A stretch of 64,000 bases of DNA, taken from Stichopus chloronotus. Its lineage: Eukaryota > Echinodermata > Holothuroidea > Aspidochirotida > Stichopodidae. The notes below the pieces were generated by a model, which was not told the origin of the DNA, ran no database searches, and saw only the letters and a program-made list of their open reading frames with translations. The stretch spans positions 18,019,358-18,083,357 of the forward strand of contig SFZH01000008.1 of NCBI GenBank assembly GCA_021234535.1, written 5' to 3'. The stretch's first letter is position 1. Every line of letters begins with the position of its first letter. The position numbers and the translations under genes were made by a program. Of this stretch, positions 38,101 through 52,500 are shown one piece after another.

Positions 38101-41100
38101 TAACCAACGAAGTATCCTAACATTATCAGAGTACACATGAACTTAAGGCTAGGTCCGAACATCAGAGTCGATGGCAAAATGAGCATTAACTGTGTCGCAG
38201 TCACAGCCACTCAGAATTTTGCATCTTCACAGGATACCCCAACTCCTTGCAATGATTTTCGTGATTGTACTAACGTTCCATACACCACACTCTCCGGCCG
38301 TGCCGTACAGGCCAATCGTACTTACAAGTAGGGCCCGCATGCTCCTAATCCCATATCCCATATCCATATTCCCTATTCCATATTTACGAACTATAAATGT
38401 AGTGGAAAAATTAAATGAAACCTTTTAAGTTCATTTGCCTTTCTTTAGAGCCCCCCCCCCCCCCTCCATCAGTCCCGCCAGTAGCCGGAACCGAAACAGA
38501 GACTTTTCCTAATTTGTGCTGAGGCTAAAGGACTATCGTTGGCCTTAAACGTAGGCAGTTACTTCGAGATAGGCATCGTCGAATGAGAACTTCAATTACA
38601 TTTCCTGACAGCTACGGCAAGCATAGCTTACCGTCTCATCAGTAACACGACACCGTCTTAAAAGGACTGCATGGACAGTTCCTTCAACCTAAACGCAATA
38701 AATTTGACAGAGGTTGATCCACGGTTCCCTTGCTTTTAAAATGTGGTTTAGTTTCGCGACAGATCGAGGCTAATTTTCGGGTGCACTTTGAAACTGATTC
38801 TCCCGCTATGGCCATCAATTACATTAGCCTAACAAAGAGGCCGGGGAAAATCAAATTGCCGATACAGCACTGCAAGCAATTTGTAAGAGCTGTGCCAGCC
38901 AGCGCTTTCAATCTGTTAATTTTCAGTGTGATCAAGTTGTGGGAGATATCCCCGTTGTGATAAGCAAAGTTTGTATTCAGCCTGCGCCATGATCCTAATA
39001 TACTAACTGAACATGCCATACCTTTTTCACAGTGCCGCACGGTACAACAGAGCACTTTGTCTGTATATTACATTGATTGACTGGATTAACATTTGAGTTT
39101 CTCTCTCTTTGGTGTGAATGGTTAATTCTTTCCTTGTTTGATTCTTATTCATGGTTCCCTATATCCCCACACCTCCCTTTTTTTTTCGCCTTTTTTCATT
39201 TTCTTTTCTTGTTCGGAAAGATGTATATCACAAAATCCGAACTCAACCACGTAAACATTATTTGTAGCAAAGGCTATCATAACAAGACAGATTATCCGTA
39301 ACAACACGTTGTCGACCGAATCAAGTTAGCCTAGTTCATATTATTAGGTACCTTCGGCGAGATATTGATAACATTTTTTTTTTTCGCCCTACATCACAAA
39401 ATCAAGGTAGTACGTTAAATTGCCGGAAGGTAAACCTGCTTATCGGTTAGGAATAAAACCTGCAAGCTGTAGATCACTGGAAATATGGCATCTGTGAGAT
39501 GTGTGTGACGTAAAGTTCAGAGCATGGTGTTGTTCATAGCAGTCGTCGATCGGATAATGTGACTTCCTTTGATTCCATGCTGCTTTTCTATTTATACGGC
39601 ACGTGATATCTGGCCCAGCGTCGGGCACAGTGTTAAGAATGTAAACTACAAAATGTAAACTTACAGAAAATAAAACAAAGGAATACAGAAATGTTCTGGT
39701 AATTAGTTTCCAGACAATTTCTGCAATTCTTATTTATTTCTTTGTTACATTTTCTTTAAATTGACAGACATTTTTTACAATGCATGTAATGAAACAGGAA
39801 ATTTATTTTCAAAATGCCGCGCCACACACAAAATGCATGAGATCCCAGACATGGACATGACAGAGGAACACCAAGAAGGTGGAGGGGGGGGGGGACGTTC
39901 GTTACTTCATTGCTGAATCTAACCTGGAGCTTTTCCCTATATTTACTCCATTATGAGAGATCGGCCTACGTTGTTTAGTCTACACTAAAAACGTCCAACA
40001 CAGTTTGCACGTAGTATAACATCCGTGGTGAATCCAATAGGACTTGTCGTTTCTTTCCTCCGTGTGTTAACAGCCGACGGGAACCAAAATGAAAGTTTTA
40101 TTACCTTTAATTCGTATGTCAGGATTATGGAATATTTCAATGGAACTGACTCTGAACAAAAATAGTAGCAATTTGCATTTTACGTATTTCAAAGCAAGCA
40201 TGGCAGCATAGTTTACATCTTAACTACCTCTAAAATGACATCAAATTTGGGAAGGTAATAAAGGAGGCATGGCCCTCGAAGACATCCATAGGAGAGAGAG
40301 TCCGCCATCTTTCTTTTTATGGTAAAACTATCAAATTCAACCATGGAATCAATTACTCTAGTATATTCGTATTTCTGTTCTATAATTCATATTATGAAAA
40401 TAAATATGGTTTTATTCAATAAAAGTCACAGAAGCGTACGCTTCGCTCTGGCGCGTCATGATCGCAGGAGGAAGAATTATTTAATAAACGCTCCGAAGAA
40501 CAGATCTTGATTAAGTACGCTGACCTCGAATTAAGGTTCTTTAATTCAATCCTATCAAGCTCAAAGACAAAAAAAGGTCTGTCTTCGCCTTGTATAATTA
40601 TTTAAAGGAAAGCAGCACAGGTATTTCGTTCCAAGGGAGTCCTACGTACGTCATAAAGATGCTACAAAAATAAAACAAAAGGTATTTTGTTACATGTCAT
40701 TCAACAGAGGAGTGTGAATTAGTGTTAGGATGTCTCGCAGCAACTGAAGGAGTCGTGTTGAGAAAAGCCTAAGCTGACCCACCACCCCTCACCCCTCCAC
40801 CTAGTTTTGAATTTCATTTATCATTATAGCGATAAGTTGTTCTGCATGATTTTGAAAGGAAGAGTTGAAAATACATAAAGTGTCTTTTCTTTATATTATT
40901 GGCACAACTCACATACCTGTCCGACAAGCTTACATCATATATTGCAAGAAAATTATGGTTGGTAGACCGATAGCTAATTAGTACGGTAGTTAATAAATGC
41001 ATCTGATAAACATAGTTTTTATTTTAAAAGAAAGCACAGAATTTAGGAAGAAACAATGGTTTTTTTTATACAAGACTGTTAGTGTTTTATCCAGTCGCAA

Positions 41101-41111
41101 TGATGCTTCAC
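32164..41111. other. Long intergenic stretch without convincing genes
   Basis: Only short frames. G or C runs occur at about 37631, 38452 and 39884. A possible antisense promoter is listed separately at 39588. A donor-like GTGAG|GTAAGTCAC at about 35316 ends a GC-rich patch but has no partner. No RNA gene was recognised. Confidence 0.4.
39588..39605 (-). promoter_or_regulatory. Candidate promoter: E-box plus TATA box
   Basis: Reading on -, CACGTG (39605-39600) is followed directly by TATAAATAG (39596-39588). The pair matches a core promoter well, but no gene was found downstream on -, so this may be chance or serve an unrecognised transcript. Confidence 0.3.
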
Positions 41112-41464
41112 TTAAAGGGAAATAAGGCGTTTGTTGTACAGAAAACAACCACAGATTTAAAACCAGTGTTTGTAAAGGTAGAATGACAGATTATTCAAAA
41201 TAAGGACGGACCTTAGCCCTCTTTTCAAGAAATAAGTTTCTCATAGATAGAAATTGAGCTATTTGTTGCTCAACAATAATTTTTTCACCCAAACTTTTCA
41301 AAATTCAAATGATGCATCTTCCATTGCTCACCACATGCATAATGTTTTGAGGAAATGAAGCTCTTGCAGATGTTTATTGGTGAGACTGAATGGTTTAATA
41401 ATGATTAAAGCTATTTTCTTCGTATGCCATGTTGGTATATTCTAAACGCCCTATTTCCCTTTAA
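41112..41464. mobile_element. 353 bp TTAA-flanked MITE, copy 2 (opposite orientation)
   Basis: The ends are TTAAAGGGAAATAAGGCG and CGCCCTATTTCCCTTTAA. The interior is the reverse complement of copy 1, for example GAGACTGAATGGTTTAATAA against its complement near 21510. The length is the same as copy 1. Confidence 0.88.
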
Positions 41465-43006
41465 ACAACACAGCTGAACCTATCTATGCAGCAGTATATG
41501 TATCCTACACAAAACTCCATAGAATATTACAATAGAGCATATATCATTCTGTGCTACTGTGACGCTCACGTTACAGTTGCTCTTAGTAACAGCTACATAA
41601 AAAAGCCTTTTTTTCTGCCATTTTGTGTTAAAAATTGTCACAATCACAAATGGAATTCCCATATGTGACTCTGTGTATGGCAATTCAAGGACGTGCAAGG
41701 AACATGTGGTAAACTTGTCAGTCACAATAAGCAGCTGCAGCACTTCGATACTGGATGGATATTATCTCTCACCAGCCATTTGATTGGAAGTCCGTTTCTG
41801 CGCATGTGCAGCTTAAATGTACACACTGCTGATCATCACCATGTTCAAATGTGAATTAGTAAACGAAGAGAACTTAGATATATGATATATTACGTATATA
41901 AAGCACCATCAAGAATATGTGTTGAACGTAAGATGACGTAATACAACTGAGTACTTGTGGAAGAAAAAAAAAAGATACCGTAACTGGCAGATATATATCT
42001 AGTATACACAAAGAGAGCAAACGAACAATTTGCAAATTGTGACTCTAATTTACACTTGACATCCACCAATGATGACTATATATGGTTTCTAGAAAGTATA
42101 TATATATATACACATGTAGTGCAGGTCACGACGGAGAGCGGGGTGGGGTGAGTTGCCACTCCGACTGAAAATTAGCGCCCCACACCAGCTAAAAACCTCC
42201 ACCAGCCCGACAAAAAAGTCGACAATAGGTTGACCGCCATTTCTTTTTAAGTGGCACCGTTTTACTCCGTTTGACATCCCAATTATTCAAAATACATCGT
42301 GAGACAGGTTAAAACCAGTCCTCCCTTCACCCCCCCCCCCCCCCCACCGCTTGACCCGGCGATTGGCAATCGTGTACCCGCTTCTCGTGTGGCCCACTAT
42401 AAGGCAACAACCGTACCCTTCCACCCTCACTTGAAAATCTTTGGAGAATTGCAAGTGATAGGTATCCAAATTTCCTGGCTCGCAATTGATGTTCAAACGA
42501 TGTTCATATACCAACGAACTTTGAACTCGAACAACTATAACACACCTTCTTTTAAATTTTTGTCCTTAATTGTTGTTACAATCACCACCCACCCCTCCCC
42601 GACGTTAAACCAATAATATCGATAGGTTTTTTCTACCCTGGCACTCAAAGTGGTGCACGATTTATGGCTCGGTTGAAAAGAACTGCACAGAAAAAAAAAA
42701 CAGCTTTTTGTGTGCAAACAAAAACTCATCTCAGGCGGTCAAACTTGGATTTTGAAATGTCAAAAAACGTACGACATTGCATTACAACATGTTCGAGCTA
42801 GATTGTTGAATCTCAACGTCGACCGAGATTCTCTCTACAAAATGTCAATTCCATAATCCAACTATTCACCATTCACCGTCAGTCATGGATCTGCCGTCGG
42901 GGTGATTGCGTTAGTCTTTTGTGATTTTCGTTATCTCTGACGGAGGTAAAGCAATGGCGTCATGGCAATGTTCATGTCAGTAGATCTCTGAATAACAGCA
43001 TCACAC

Positions 43007-43008
<2 letters not shown>

Positions 43009-43041
<33 letters not shown>

Positions 43042-43077
43042 TCAAAGGTTGGTTTTTTGTTTGTTTGTTTGTTTTTT
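43009..43077. repeat. (GT)n microsatellite followed by a (TTTG)n tract
   Basis: About 15 GT units, then short TTTG repeats from 43053. Confidence 0.95.
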
Positions 43078-46000
43078 GGAGGAAAAACTTTTATTTCCAT
43101 CCTGAACATATAAACATACGTACCCATAAACATAACTATATTAAATATAATATTTACAAGTATTCACAGATTAATTAGTATACCTTAACATTACCCTTCT
43201 ATTGACATTATAGTTCATTAAGTAATACGTCACATTTGTCTTTTGATGACGATGTTCCCTCCATTAATTTGTTCTCAATTGTTTATCACACGTTTCCCCC
43301 TCGTTGGAAGAAAGAAATCTACTGATTATGAAGGAAGAATTTTAGCCATTATTAAATACATATACACATACAATGTTGTTGCAAAGGATAACCAAGTGTG
43401 TTTTTCAAGTGTTGTGACTATCCGCCCGCACAAATTTGGTGGAATAAAACGAACAATACGTTTAGGGTTAGGGATGAAGTTTGTGCGAAGATCGAACGTT
43501 TTCGCTCATAATTCGCCCGCTGCTAGTGCGTATTATTTCACTTTCTTTTTGAAAAGTTTCCATTCTATTTTAAATTAAAGTGTTGCGTGTGTACTGAAAA
43601 AAAAAACTGATGAGATTATGTTTGAACTTGACTCTTTCTTCATTTTAAAATGTACACGCGTGGTTGAACATGGTTTCGTCTTTCAATGAACTAAAATGAC
43701 AGTAACTACTTCGAGAAGCAACGGGATTGGCATAAAAATAGTAAAAAGCAGAAAACATATTTGAAAATTAACGGTTCTCACTATAAGCGCCTACATAATG
43801 AATATGCAACAGTGCAGGTCTCATTGGTGTATCAAAAACATACTACTCAAGTCGTCGCTCCTTGATAGGTATCGGGCATTGTAGTACTTGGTGAAAGGAA
43901 GCACCGTGTATTTACAAATAACCTACAGACTGATCACAACATTGCGGCGTCCGTGATCCTGAGTTGTTTTGACTAACTGAATATTCAACACTAGTATATT
44001 TCCCACTAGCTTGTTCAAAGAAGCACCCGGCTGATTTGAATAAAACCTGTCGACCATAACGTTTATCCTACTTTTACATTTTTTGACGTTATGTTAAAAA
44101 AGTTTGAGGTCATGTGGCAGAGAAAAACACCTAAAATCTATTTCCTTTCCCAAATTGTCTGAATGGTGCAATTAAAAGCCTTACCAAACTTTTGGACATG
44201 AAATTTCCTTGAGGATATGTACGTGTTGTTATTCCAAACATGGTCACGTTGACGTTAACGCGCGTGTTGCACTTTTGGATCTTGTTGCAGTCTTTTGGTG
44301 TTAGCCGATTTTTAAACAAACTCTTGACAGATTGTGAAACTTAATTACACATAAGGGGCCGAACATTTCACCGGTGTCTAGATTAACTGCAAAATCTTGC
44401 ACCGCGAATTTATGCTTTCAACGTTTACATTTTCAACAGTATGTAAATACTGTGCATGTATTATAACAAAAATGATTCTGGTCACTACTTTTTATGCATT
44501 TTTACTAGGAGCAGGGGGGGGGGGAGGGACTTGACTTGTTGTAATTGGTTGAATCAGTGCACCAGGAGAGGTACGGTAGTATTACGCTTTGATAAACTAA
44601 ACAGGTCTATGCCGTTTATCCTACATATTGCATACATACCAGTTAAACTGGGGATACAAAAGATCATTTCTACAGGGAAAATCAAAGTAAGTCCGTCCCG
44701 GCTTTCACCACAACGCTATAATATACATTTTACTTTCACTGAAACACTCAAACACAAAAAAATGCTTAAGAAAGGGTAAATTACGGTAAGCTCTATCAGT
44801 TCAGACCGCTAAAACCTCCTTGCTGGTATTGCTGGTACAATATTTTAAAGTAGCACCTATTGTAGTATATGTATTTTACAGTTTGACCACTTCTGATGAC
44901 GTGGCCAAAGGAGAAAGAAGTTTTGAGGTATTTCTGAGGACAGATGACAGACATGACAAAGTAAAGATAGTTGAAACACACACACATACACACACACAGA
45001 TACATACAAAAATTCACTATCGGGAGAAAAACAAAACGACTATCTGAGTTTTTGACTTTCAGTCAAAGGAAAAGTTTCAAGAGAAAGTTTGTTCATAGAG
45101 GATGACATATCAACATAAAATGCACGGTATGTATCGACCGACCTTCGGAAATATTAAAACCAAACTACCAAAGTTTCATCTGACTGCAGACATGGATGGC
45201 ATATTTACGTATAAGCCAATGCTTTTCATACACATAGCCTCATTGTGTCAAAACTCTCCAAAAGAAGGCAAATCCTTTAACTTAATTTTCGAAACTATTC
45301 CGCGTATACTGGCGCACAGGCTATGTGATTCTTCCCTTTATCTGTGATTCTTATCATATGCCGTTCGTCCTATTTCGCATGTTGCAAGTGTCATCAGTAA
45401 TTTTAATCTCCAACATTTCATCATGAAATGATGATGTTACAAAATAAAAATAGATGTTACAAAAAGAAAAAAAAATAGAAGGTGTAAAAGTAGTATACAG
45501 TCATTGATTTTTTACTTGGCAGTTGGAATTGCTGTATTAGAATAATTATTAACCAGTTAACATAGTTTCGTGCTCCTCATTTGAATGGCGAAGGGAATTA
45601 TGGAAAAGTATATCATCTCCACCATGACGTCACTAACCTTATGATTGGAATGAGAACTGATATTTCAACCATATCAGAAAATTCCTTCTGAAATATGTCA
45701 CTATCATTTTCTGTTTATCTGTTAAGTCAAGGATGAAATTTACATTTTCTCTTCGCAAAAGGAATAAAAATTAGCAGCAGAACACCAAGCATCTATTTGA
45801 ATAGGAATTCAAGAAACAGACTTGGGAAGATGAATTTGCTTCACCATTCAAGCGACAGGTGAGATGAAGCGAAACGAGTGTGTACCAGATATCAGTGTGG
45901 TATAAAAGTGATGATGGGATGGCGGTAAGCTATTGCAGTCAATTTAAGTTGCCTCTTCAGGAGTAAGCCTTGATTTAATTAAGAGAGACTTTTTATTAAT

Positions 46001-47132
46001 GGACGTAACACTATAGTAGTCATCTGAATTACAGCCCCATTTAAAACAATGTAGCCTACAAAAATGACGGAAAATGGTTCCTCACCACTACCACCTCTTT
46101 AACTAATGTTAGATGTTTACTAATGTTGAAGAATGTTGACATTTTTATGAGTATACGTGTGCAAATATCTCCCTCTGTCATACTTGTCCAAATTCAAGAA
46201 TTGGGAATATCGAAATAAGACAAACGTTGTTACAGTAACCGTTTTCTCTCGATTTATTTATTTTTTTTTAAATTTCAAGGGTTTTCACTTTGAGGTGTAT
46301 CTGCAAAACATGCACATATGAGAACAAATGCATGAATGTCCACCTGCAGTGAACTTTCTGAAAAATAGTTACCTGTATTACCCAGTAGCTCCACCTCCTT
46401 GAGTCTATGCAGGGAGCATTCTTGAAGCTCAGTGATCTATGTATAAATTGTGCCTATTTATGTCTATGGGGTAGTTTGCAAAATTAACAAAAGGACGGGA
46501 TATGTAGGTGGCGAAACACTACACTCTGAGACTCAAAGTTGGTCGTCATGATCGCAAAAATTCTATGCAAAAAAACCCAAAAAAAACTCCCTATCCGTAA
46601 ACTTGTTTACCACTTTGTTTTTACATTTTGTTTTAACGTCATGTCCAACTTTTTATGGCATTTACTGAGAACCCAGAAACGTCCAGTGAAAACCGCCAGA
46701 TAGAAGCATGTCATTGGAAGTTTCCTTCACAGTGCTACAGAACGAGGTATAGTCTCTTTAAGTTGAGAACGAATAAATTTTACTTCAAACTGAAATGCCA
46801 GAAACAAACTTTTGCGAGATTAATTCTCTTCAACATGTATCCGACAGCTGGAGTAGTTGAAGCAAAATGAAGAGCCGTCACGTGGTTGAAAATTGATATC
46901 GTGCTGTCAAAGTAAGGTAAGTTATTTATGTTGCTTGTTGGGCTTGCCGGTATATGGTATGCGCCGAAATAAACTCTTATATAATGTAGACTAACGTCAA
47001 AAGCATAATGCATCATACAGATTACGGTATGGAAATTATACGTAGGACGAGTGTATATGTACTAAAGCCAGCAAATACTGCGCATGGACCCATATTTGTG
47101 TTCTGGTGCATGCCTTTGTGCAACTGCATGCC

Positions 47133-47141
<9 letters not shown>

Positions 47142-47202
<61 letters not shown>

Positions 47203-47228
47203 TGCGTGTGTGCGTGTGTGTGTGTGTT
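47142..47228. repeat. (TA)n then (TG)n compound microsatellite
   Basis: Nearly 30 uninterrupted TA units run into TGCGTG/TGTG repeats. Confidence 0.95.
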
Positions 47229-50200
47229 ATATCTATATAATAGATGACGACTGATGCTAAATTATCAACTCAATTACTTCGTGATATCTTACAGTTATGG
47301 TTTCATATTGGATTTCATGTTTTTATCCTTACAGTGTATATATTAGAATGGTATACAAAAAGCTTCTACCTGAAATGATTGTCTTTAAATTATACGTTTG
47401 ATATCAGAAACGAGCCTCGTCACACCTCCATGGCTTCATCTCAGGGTGACGACTTCACCGGAGTTTCAGATTTTATGAACGTTATAGTAGTGCAGTCTCT
47501 CGGAGTTACATATTGCAAAAAAAAAAAAAAATCCTTCATGCATTAGTTCAATGATGTGAAAATTTTCTCGGTAGCCAGATGGCTGGTACGATGAGGCATT
47601 CACAATGAATAAACATAAAATAAAAGGTTTCCTATTCTATACCTACGGGATTACGCCGTGTACTGTGAATAGCAGTGGAGATTTTGAACGCTCAGTTTGC
47701 CATCCATGACGAAATGGGCATGGAAATGGTGGTGGTGGTGGTATTGTAACGGCCCGTTGCTGGCAAGGGAGATTAACAGACCAGCTGGAAATGAGTTTTA
47801 GAGTAAATTGCCAGACACAAAAAAGCTGAAAAAAAAGATCATGGACATCCTTAATCCTGCATGTAATACCCTTGAATACTACAATGATGTCATCGTCAGG
47901 TTTTTCCTCCCGATAAGGAGGATGGCCTTACTTTCTCTGGAGAAGGGGGGGGGGGGAGGGAGGGGAGAAGGGTGAAGGTTGAGCAGTATATGACTTGAAT
48001 CCATTAGTACTCCAGCGTTCACAAATTGCAATATAGTTTAATTTGCATGTTGCCTTTTTTTTCTCTTTGTACATTCGTACTGAAAGGGAAAATTTTACAG
48101 GTATTCATTATGAACAATTTTCCCATCGCACGCACGCACACGCATGCACACAACGCATGCGCACAAATTTAGGCCAAACAGTGTAAGATGTTTTTCAAAT
48201 TGAAATGTTCAGGCAGTTGAAGCAAGTTTTAAAGGAAAGGTCCTCCGTTCGGAGGTGTGTGTGTAGGCCCACATATGGATATATGATTGCAAGGAAACTG
48301 GACTTGTTCAGTGTATCACTCATGGTGGTAACTTTGTGTAAATTTAGTGCTGCACGTTTCTGACATTATAACTAGAGGGCAATGACATCAAAAAGAGAAA
48401 GTTAAATAATTAGCCTGAGAATGGTTCCAATTTTCGCTATGAATACCACAAGCTGAGTAATATTAATATCTTCGGGGAGGATAAAATTATATACAAATGC
48501 TGTCGTTGTTGCTAAATTTACAAAGGAGTTTTTCCACAATTGCATCGAAACCTTACAATTCACGGCTTTCGTATCGATGTGATTGCAGTCGAGAGCAGGT
48601 TTGATGTTGCACAATATTTTTACGAGCAAGGAAAAAGAAAAAAAAAAACTTATAGGTTAGATGACGCAACTTATTTGAAGTGACACTCCTTGCTTTTCAA
48701 TGCGCACGAACTCCTCACATAATGCCAGAACAAATATACTTTTGCCATATTGTAATCAACACAAAGCGCCGGTGATCAATTACCCCGTTACACATAACAC
48801 GCTATCTTTACCTCATCAATGCCGGTATGCCGTCCCATGTATCCGCTCCTCAGCTCTAAATCTATAATCTTGCGCGGGCTTACGTAGATGGCTTGCCCTA
48901 CATGATTCATACACCGCATGAAGTAAACACTGGATACGCTACGTACACACTGCCCGCGGAGTGCATACACCGGGTACATAACATGCAAGCACTAGCAAGC
49001 TCTGCGGCTTGCGGTGAGTATAAGCAATGATTAATCTGCAAACTTGCTTGATGATTTTTATTTATTTATTTCATATCGAACGAAAAAGGATGGCAACATC
49101 TGGCCGTGTGTGCGTACATCACATGTATATTAACCATATATTCGCAACAGTCACGCTTCGCGGGGCTTAGACAAAGCAGCGAAGATGCTACCCCGTATCT
49201 GGATGCAGTTGAGAAACCACTGAAGAGGTATACCAGGTTTCGAAAAGGGAGCAATTTATTGACGTGTACAAGCTACATTGACTTTACGGAAGGGGGAGGG
49301 TAGGGGGTCTAAGGTGAATCAAAGGGTGGGGATTGTGTGGCATTTCGATTGAGCTAAGCTCATTGATTTACGTTTAGAGAGAGTGAGTTACTTTTTACCT
49401 CAAGAAGAACAAAGGACAATGACATTTTGTTTTAACCTCCACCCAAAACAAGCTCCCTAATTTCATTTATGATGGTTTTTATGGAAATTCCTCAATAATT
49501 ACCCCATTTCATGCCAAGATGTTGTTCAAGTAACATAAACTTATACTTCACTCAAGAGCCTGGGGGTGGCATTGCATGCACAGTGTGGTTACACGTATTG
49601 TATTTGCGTGCTACTTTTTTTTTTTGGGGGGGGAGGGAGTAAAAGCCTACTGTTATTGTCAAGTCCACCGATTTGCTGTGACTAACATTACGTGCAAGTC
49701 ATTGCGTGTATTGCGTGTGTACTTCCTGCGGAATAATTCATTGTAACATATTTTACAAAAACAATATTATGTATGGGAAATATAGGTAATATATATATAT
49801 CAAAATATTATGTATGGGAACCTACAAACCAATGGAAAGTATAAAATGTGGAAGTTCCAGATATAATGAGTTTCACTGATTTACATATGCAAACTATAAA
49901 AATTATACTTATGCTAAAATTGCTACGGCAGACTAAAAGCGGAAGTGACGTAACGAATCCTCTGGCGCTTGGTTTATAGAACGATCCCTTGCCTTTAAAT
50001 GCCAGAGCAATGGGGTCTATTGCAGGGTGTAAGGACTTGTGCGGCAAGATAAGTTGATGACACGACTTTTAGCAATCGCGGGTTACCGTATCGTAGCGTA
50101 GATTTTGGAACACGATTTTCAGCCTATTCAAAAAGTTTAGTTCAGTTGTAGAACTCATTATTTCGCAAGGAGTGTTTGACCGAATCGTGGAAACATTCGC

Positions 50201-51159
50201 GCAGGCTCGGAAACATTCTCTTCTCACAACGAGCCGTTTTTAAAACAACGCAGGGTGACGGTTTTATAGTCCCACTACGGGTTGTAGTCGCCTTCCCGCC
50301 TTTCAAAACATTAAAACATTGTATTAAATTTCTTGCCGAATATCTTACAAAGCAAAAGAGAGACAGTTGGAACAATAACTGTTTAGGAGACTCATCACTG
50401 GGATAGGCAGCAGGAACTACTCTCGTTTGAATTGCCAATACTACACTTTAAAACAGGATTTAATGTACGTATTATACCCAACAGTCAATAGCATGCATAC
50501 TTTACATATGTCGATGAAATCCCACCCCCCCCCCACCTTCTATGTCATAGGCCTTACAGCTTTTAAGTTCTTCGATTTACAACGTACTGCAACTGCTCTT
50601 AATAAGTCACGTTTACGCTCTAATGGTCTTTTCGATTACTTTGTAATTCGCTTCGCTGTTTTACTTAAAGAGGTGCAGCCTTCGTGCATCCTGCGTGTGG
50701 CACCTGAGAGCGCCATGCTCTCTTTGTTAGTTTTTTTGTTTGTTTTTGTTATTATTACTATTTTCTTAGCAGTCCGATTGACAATACAAGGATTACAGCA
50801 AACGGAATATTAACTCCTTTAAACTATGGTAGATCTTTAATATGGTTCATTCCATTATCTAAAACTAATGTCGGAAAAAAAAAAATTGAAAGAATGAAAA
50901 TGGTAGAGACGATAGTGCAACCGTGAAATGTGAGACCATGATTACGTGTCCTTACTTTATTATATGTTATATTGAAAAAGGCACAAGGTGAGGCACTGTT
51001 TCTTTAAATCAACTCTCTTGGTTTTCTTGAGAGGATTTTTAAAAATGATTTTTAGAAATGTTACGTAAAAGGTCATCAAACTTTAAACCTCTCAACTTGG
51101 GACACAGGTGACAATGAAATGAATATTCCAGAGTGAAAGAGATTAGTTTGTCCCTGAAG

Positions 51160-51674
51160 GTACTTCAAATTCCACCCCAACATCTTGTCCTTGACTCAAG
51201 ATATTGCCGTTTGAAGAAAGACTGCTTTTGGTCGACAAAGATTCCCAGTTGTCGGGTAGAGGATACCGTGCAACAACGTCAAATTATTGCAAGAAGTGTT
51301 TGTTTTTCTTTGAAATTGAGGCAAGTGTTCATTTAACCTTGGAATTTGACACCATCAGTGAAAAGTTAGACTCAGTGCATGGGTTCATAGTAGATTTACG
51401 TTAAGATATTATGAAATTTAGGTCACATCTCTGAAACTATCGAAATGTTGCTTTTAAGACGGTCAAGATTACAAAGACCTGCAAAGAATATTCAAGTAAC
51501 TGTGCCTATGTGAAATCACAGGTCTATCATAAAACAATGTACTATTGTCAAATGCATATTCCTTTAAAAATTCATGACCTCCAAACGGAACCTGCTATTC
51601 CGAAATAATTTTGTCAATAAAGAGAGAAAAATGGTTATGAAACATCAACTTTCTTCAGTGGCCAATCCCTCTTA
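51160..51674. repeat. Dispersed repeat family, copy 1 (~515 bp)
   Basis: It aligns by eye, in the same orientation, with 62168-62693. Shared blocks include ATCTTGT-CCTGAC, GTTTGAAGAAAGA, TTGACA-CATCAGTGAAAA, AGGTCACATCTCT-AAACTAT and TTCTTCAGT-GCCAATCCCT. No coding frame is shared, so the family is probably a non-autonomous element whose ends I could not define. Confidence 0.75.
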
Positions 51675-52199
51675 GTCATTCTCGCAAAGACTTATTCCTC
51701 CTCTGAGTGCGTTCACTGTATAGTTTCAGAGATACACCCGATGAACCAGGTTAACCATTTTCGTTATTCAATTGAGAGTGGGGGTATTACTTTAACACAT
51801 GATTTGTGGTCGTGCTGCCTAATGTCTCTATGTGAGCATTCCTCTCACAAAGGACTAAGACACCGTAGACTTGATGGATTCCCCTGGAAACAAGTTTAAA
51901 TTGATCTCGTTTTCCTAAAACAAAAATGGAACGTACGTGAACCTCAGACAAATTTTAACGACCTTTTCTGTAAACTGAGTGAATGCTTTGCTCAAGATTT
52001 TGGCTGCTAAGGAAGTTTGTACTCATTATCTGAGGGATGATAGTGGGAATAAAGCTATGTCTATTACTTGTTTACATTCACATCTTTCTGTTCTAGGAAA
52101 CCTAAGTTTCCGGGGACTTCTCCCAATGGAACCCAAGCAGACTTTTCCTCGAGACCACACGTCGTACGTTTTCATATTTCAAGTATACTATCCTGAGCC

Positions 52200-52500
52200 T
52201 TAATTTTTCCCAGAAATTTTACCCAGAAATATGCAAAAAACTCAGAGATCTGGAGGACACCAATCGGGGCCTTGCCCATGGACCCCAAAGTAATGATGCA
52301 CTTTGAACAAAAATATAACTGTCGTGAGATTTAATTTTTCACCCAGAGATATGCCAAAACCTCTGGGCTTTCATTGCCCCTGGACCCCAACAGGGGCCCT
52401 AAGACGGGCCCCTGGACCCCACTCGCTAAGCTCGAGCACGTGAAATTTTTGTCTTGCCCCTCAACAGTTTCTTTTGCCCGTCATTGCCCCCCCCCCCTCC
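52200..52500. repeat. Repeat with a ~130 bp internal duplication
   Basis: TTAATTTTTC-CCAGA-AT-ATGC followed by a CCC-TGGACCCC block occurs at 52200 and again at about 52331. Several GGACCCC words and a C run near 52488 follow. Likely part of a dispersed element. Confidence 0.5.

Larger units (their letters stand above)
41465..51159. other. Long intergenic stretch with simple repeats
   Basis: No gene firmly supported. A 77-nt exon-like segment (49151-49227) and an exon-like frame on - with a GAG|GTAAAG donor (48788-48988) are noted but have no partners or recognised homology. C or G runs are at about 42331, 44514, 47945 and 50524, and a TGACGTCA at 45625-45632. Confidence 0.4.

Noticed and set aside
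48788..48988. Exon-like frame on - with GATGAG|GTAAAG donor (RKIIDLELRSGYMG...).
   Set aside because: Some coding character, but no acceptor, partner exon or recognised family.
50427..50813. 128-codon frame on + with a hydrophobic segment near its end.
   Set aside because: Low-complexity and AT-rich codons, no homology or splice signals. Length alone is not enough.
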